Assembly (NCBI GenBank): GCA_007119335.1
Contig: SKPU01000244.1
Coordinates: 1-8,641, forward strand
Length of the DNA stretch: 8,641 nt
Source of the DNA: Syntrophomonadaceae bacterium
GTDB taxonomy: Bacteria; Bacillota; Dethiobacteria; DTU022
Reading direction: 5' to 3'
Positions within the stretch are counted from its first letter, which is position 1. Each line of letters begins with the position of its first letter. Below are positions 7,204 to 8,641 of the stretch, one piece after another. Under the pieces are notes generated by a model, which was not told the DNA's origin, searched no databases, and saw only the letters and a program-made list of their open reading frames with translations. Both the position numbers and the translations under genes were made by a program.

Positions 7204-8141
7204 ACTTCAGTTTCATTATCTATGGATTCGATGAAGTTCTCCTGGAAGTTTTAACAGCCGTACTTCCTGTGGTGGGCATGTTTCTGCTCTTTGTGCTTGT
7301 TTATAAGCTGCCCAAAAATCTATTATTGAACCTTTTAAAAGGAGTTCTGTTTGCTTTTGCCGGACTGGCCCTTTTCCTGCAGGGAGTTAAAATAGGATTT
7401 ATGCCTGTGGGAACTGAAATGGGTGCTATTATGGGCGCTATGGTGGACCGTTGGATATTGATACCAATCGGTTTTGTGCTTGGTTTTGTGGCCACCCTCG
7501 CTGAACCTGCTGTCCGTATTCTTGCCCGCCAGGTGGAAGACAGTTCCAGCGGTTCTATTAAAAGCAGTGTTATCCTCTATACGCTTTGCCTGGCTGTCGG
7601 CATTTTCATTGCCCTTGCGATGACAAGAATTGTTTACGGTATTCCTTTTTATTATATAATTATCCCGGGCTACATGCTGGCCATAATTTTAATGATCTTT
7701 TCCAAACCCTCTTTTACCGCGATAGCTTTTGACTCCGGTGGCGTGGCAACCGGGCCGATGACCGTTACATTTATTATGGCCCTTGCTATCGGCGCTGCTG
7801 ATACAATGGAAGGGCGCGATGCTGTCATTGACGGTTTTGGGTTGATTGCCCTGGTCGCTCTCGCCCCGATTATCATGGTTATGCTGCTGGGCTTCTTATA
7901 CCCGGAAGAAGATGCTGAACCAGACCCATATGGCGAGGATTTAGATGCAGAGCTGGACGAATCCGGAGATAATCGTGTAGATGAGGAGCTGGAAAGTAAA
8001 GAAAACCAGGAAAAAGATGAACCGGAAGAAGAAATTGAAGAACCGCCTGCGGCAAACAACGTATCCAACGGTCAGGAAGCCGGGGCTAACAAAAATAATA
8101 GCGAGGAGGCTAATAATAATGACCGAGATTCCAAAACATGA
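7200..8141 (+). CDS. DUF1538 family membrane protein, second subunit with a long acidic tail
   Basis: 313 residues. The first 234 are a paralogue of the upstream protein, aligning along most of its length and sharing TLAEPAVR (99-106), LARQVE and FDSGGVATGPM (177-187). Membrane segments lie near 14-35, 47-65, 85-101, 122-141, 149-167 and 213-234. The Asp inside the first subunit's AEPDVR is Ala here, so the two halves are not equivalent. Residues 235-313 form a hydrophilic, probably disordered tail with 30 Asp/Glu and only 6 Lys/Arg. Its last third is rich in Asn. The first subunit has no such tail. The tail is probably cytoplasmic if the helix count is even, but topology cannot be fixed by eye. 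The 3' end overlaps the PII gene by 23 bases. It most likely pairs with the upstream subunit as one transporter. Confidence 0.88.
   Translation: MNFSFIIYGFDEVLLEVLTAVLPVVGMFLLFVLVYKLPKNLLLNLLKGVLFAFAGLALFLQGVKIGFMPVGTEMGAIMGAMVDRWILIPIGFVLGFVATLAEPAVRILARQVEDSSSGSIKSSVILYTLCLAVGIFIALAMTRIVYGIPFYYIIIPGYMLAIILMIFSKPSFTAIAFDSGGVATGPMTVTFIMALAIGAADTMEGRDAVIDGFGLIALVALAPIIMVMLLGFLYPEEDAEPDPYGEDLDAELDESGDNRVDEELESKENQEKDEPEEEIEEPPAANNVSNGQEAGANKNNSEEANNNDRDSKT
8103..8109 (+). promoter_or_regulatory. ribosome binding site that sets the PII start
   Basis: GAGGAGG lies 9 bases before the ATG at 8119, inside the end of the second DUF1538 gene. The reading frame is open further upstream to an ATG at 7981. 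That extension is only the out-of-frame reading of the acidic tail (Lys/Arg-rich), so this strong site marks the real start. Confidence 0.8.
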
Positions 8142-8499
8142 TTTGATCGTAACTATTGTAAAAAAAGGGTGCTGTGAAAGGATAGTAAAAGCTGCTAAAA
8201 GCGCAGGCGCCGAGGGAGCAACAGTTATACCAGCCCGGGGCAGCGGCATTCATGAGCAAAAAAAATTAATGGGCATTCCCATCGAACCAGAAAAAGAAGT
8301 CATTCTGACCATAATTCAGCAGCATAAAACACAAAAAGTTCTGGAAGAGGTCAAAAAGGCCGGAAGAATGAATCAACCGGGCACGGGAGTTGCTTTTGTT
8401 GTTGAACTAAAAGAGGTTGTCGGGATAGTCCACCTGGTAAAAGCGCTGGGCCTCGATCCAGACCGACAGGAAGAAGACGGACCGGAACAGGGGTGCTAA
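8119..8499 (+). CDS. PII-family signalling protein (GlnB-like), DUF1538-associated
   Basis: 126 residues with the PII ferredoxin-like layout. Strand one is HDLIVTIVKKG (7-17), then a helix (19-29), GAEGATVIPARGSG (30-43) before the T-loop, EKEVILTII (58-66), a second helix (70-81), PGTGVAFVVEL (87-97) in place of the usual nucleotide-binding GxGxGKIFV segment, and a short C-terminal part. PII trimers sit on transporters and respond to ATP, ADP, cAMP or 2-oxoglutarate. Here the target is almost certainly the two DUF1538 subunits, whose last gene overlaps this one by 23 bases. There is no tyrosine anywhere, so the classical uridylylation of the T-loop is impossible. The T-loop (about 38-57) is also unlike GlnB or GlnK. 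Cysteines occur at 18, 19 and as the very last residue in DGPEQGC. That end recalls the CGPxGC redox tail of carboxysome-associated PII proteins but has only one Cys. The bound ligand is unknown. Confidence 0.85.
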   Translation: MTEIPKHDLIVTIVKKGCCERIVKAAKSAGAEGATVIPARGSGIHEQKKLMGIPIEPEKEVILTIIQQHKTQKVLEEVKKAGRMNQPGTGVAFVVELKEVVGIVHLVKALGLDPDRQEEDGPEQGC

Positions 8500-8506
8500 A
8501 AACTGC

Positions 8507-8532
8507 AAAAAAAAGAGGAAGAAAATATCCTC
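8507..8532 (-). terminator. intrinsic terminator of the rubredoxin transcript
   Basis: On the minus strand GAGGA (8532-8528), an 8-base loop and TCCTC (8519-8515) form a 5-pair stem, possibly extended by G-U pairs, followed by eight T (8514-8507). It lies 43 bases after the rubredoxin stop. On the plus strand the hairpin lacks a following T-run, so I see no strong terminator for the PII operon. Confidence 0.6.
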
Positions 8533-8575
8533 CCCACCTTAAGCAGATCCCTATACTTTTATTTTTGATCCTTGT

Positions 8576-8641
8576 TTAAATTTTTTCAAATTCTTCTTTT
8601 CCTACTCCGCAGACCGGGCAAACCCAGTCATCGGGAAGATC
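8576..8641 (-). CDS. rubredoxin or rubredoxin-domain protein, C-terminal end only
   Basis: The last 21 residues before a TAA (8578-8576) read DLPDDWVCPVCG followed by VGKEEFEKI. This is the second iron-binding CPxCG knuckle and the usual end of rubredoxin, a small Fe(Cys)4 electron carrier typical of anaerobes and often serving oxygen or superoxide reduction. The first CxxCG knuckle lies beyond the right edge, so a stand-alone rubredoxin cannot be told from a rubredoxin domain at the end of a larger protein such as a rubrerythrin or flavoprotein. It is convergent with the PII operon, with its own terminator between them. Confidence 0.88.
   Translation of the reverse strand, partial: DLPDDWVCPVCGVGKEEFEKI

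Noticed and set aside
7670..8068. Open frame on the minus strand with a Ser-rich product.
   Set aside because: It is the antisense of Asp/Glu-rich and membrane-protein codons of the second DUF1538 gene, with no domain and no binding site.
7981..8118. Extending the PII protein upstream to an ATG at 7981.
   Set aside because: The extra 46 residues are a Lys/Arg-rich out-of-frame reading of the acidic tail, while GAGGAGG sits 9 bases before the ATG at 8119, which starts the PII fold.
8515..8532. Hairpin as a terminator of the plus-strand PII operon.
   Set aside because: On the plus strand the A-run precedes the stem and no T-run follows. It fits only the minus-strand transcript.

Overview
The window looks like chromosome from a moderately AT-leaning anaerobic Firmicute (Clostridia-like). 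The basis is GGAGG-type ribosome binding sites, frequent TTG/GTG starts, sigma-A-like promoters, a rubredoxin, and citramalate synthase as the isoleucine entry enzyme. This is an inference; no rRNA or species marker is present. There are no tRNA genes, insertion sequences, CRISPR arrays or long repeats, and no gene-free stretch over about 180 bases.

Minus-strand block (1-6329, read right to left). A UvrD/PcrA-type SF1 helicase starts with GTG at 6329 and is followed after 13 bases by a class I SAM methyltransferase. A second unit has its own strong promoter in the 77-base gap before (R)-citramalate synthase (cimA). It continues into two tandem M42 family aminopeptidase genes. The first M42 gene has every expected metal ligand but carries an in-frame TGA at codon 21, where the neighbouring paralogue has the glycine of its N-terminal S-G motif. 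The second overlaps the end of the first by 7 bases, starts at a TTG behind a good GGAGG, and runs off the left edge.

Divergent control region (6330-6507). The helicase promoter points left and a sigma-A-type promoter points right. The rightward -35 box lies inside a 22-base dyad made of two 10-base palindromes spaced 12 bases apart. The -10 box lies in a second dyad. Together they look like operator sites.

Plus-strand block (6508-8499). Three tightly overlapping genes form one operon: two paralogous DUF1538 membrane proteins, then a divergent PII-family signalling protein. DUF1538 pairs have been reported as a two-component Na+(Li+,K+)/H+ antiporter (UmpAB of Halomonas, from memory). The layout suggests a heteromeric cation/proton antiporter controlled by its own PII protein. 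The second subunit also has a 79-residue highly acidic tail. This operon is the most interesting part of the window.

Right edge. A convergent terminator (8507-8532, minus strand) follows the C-terminal end of a rubredoxin or rubredoxin-domain protein that enters from beyond 8641.
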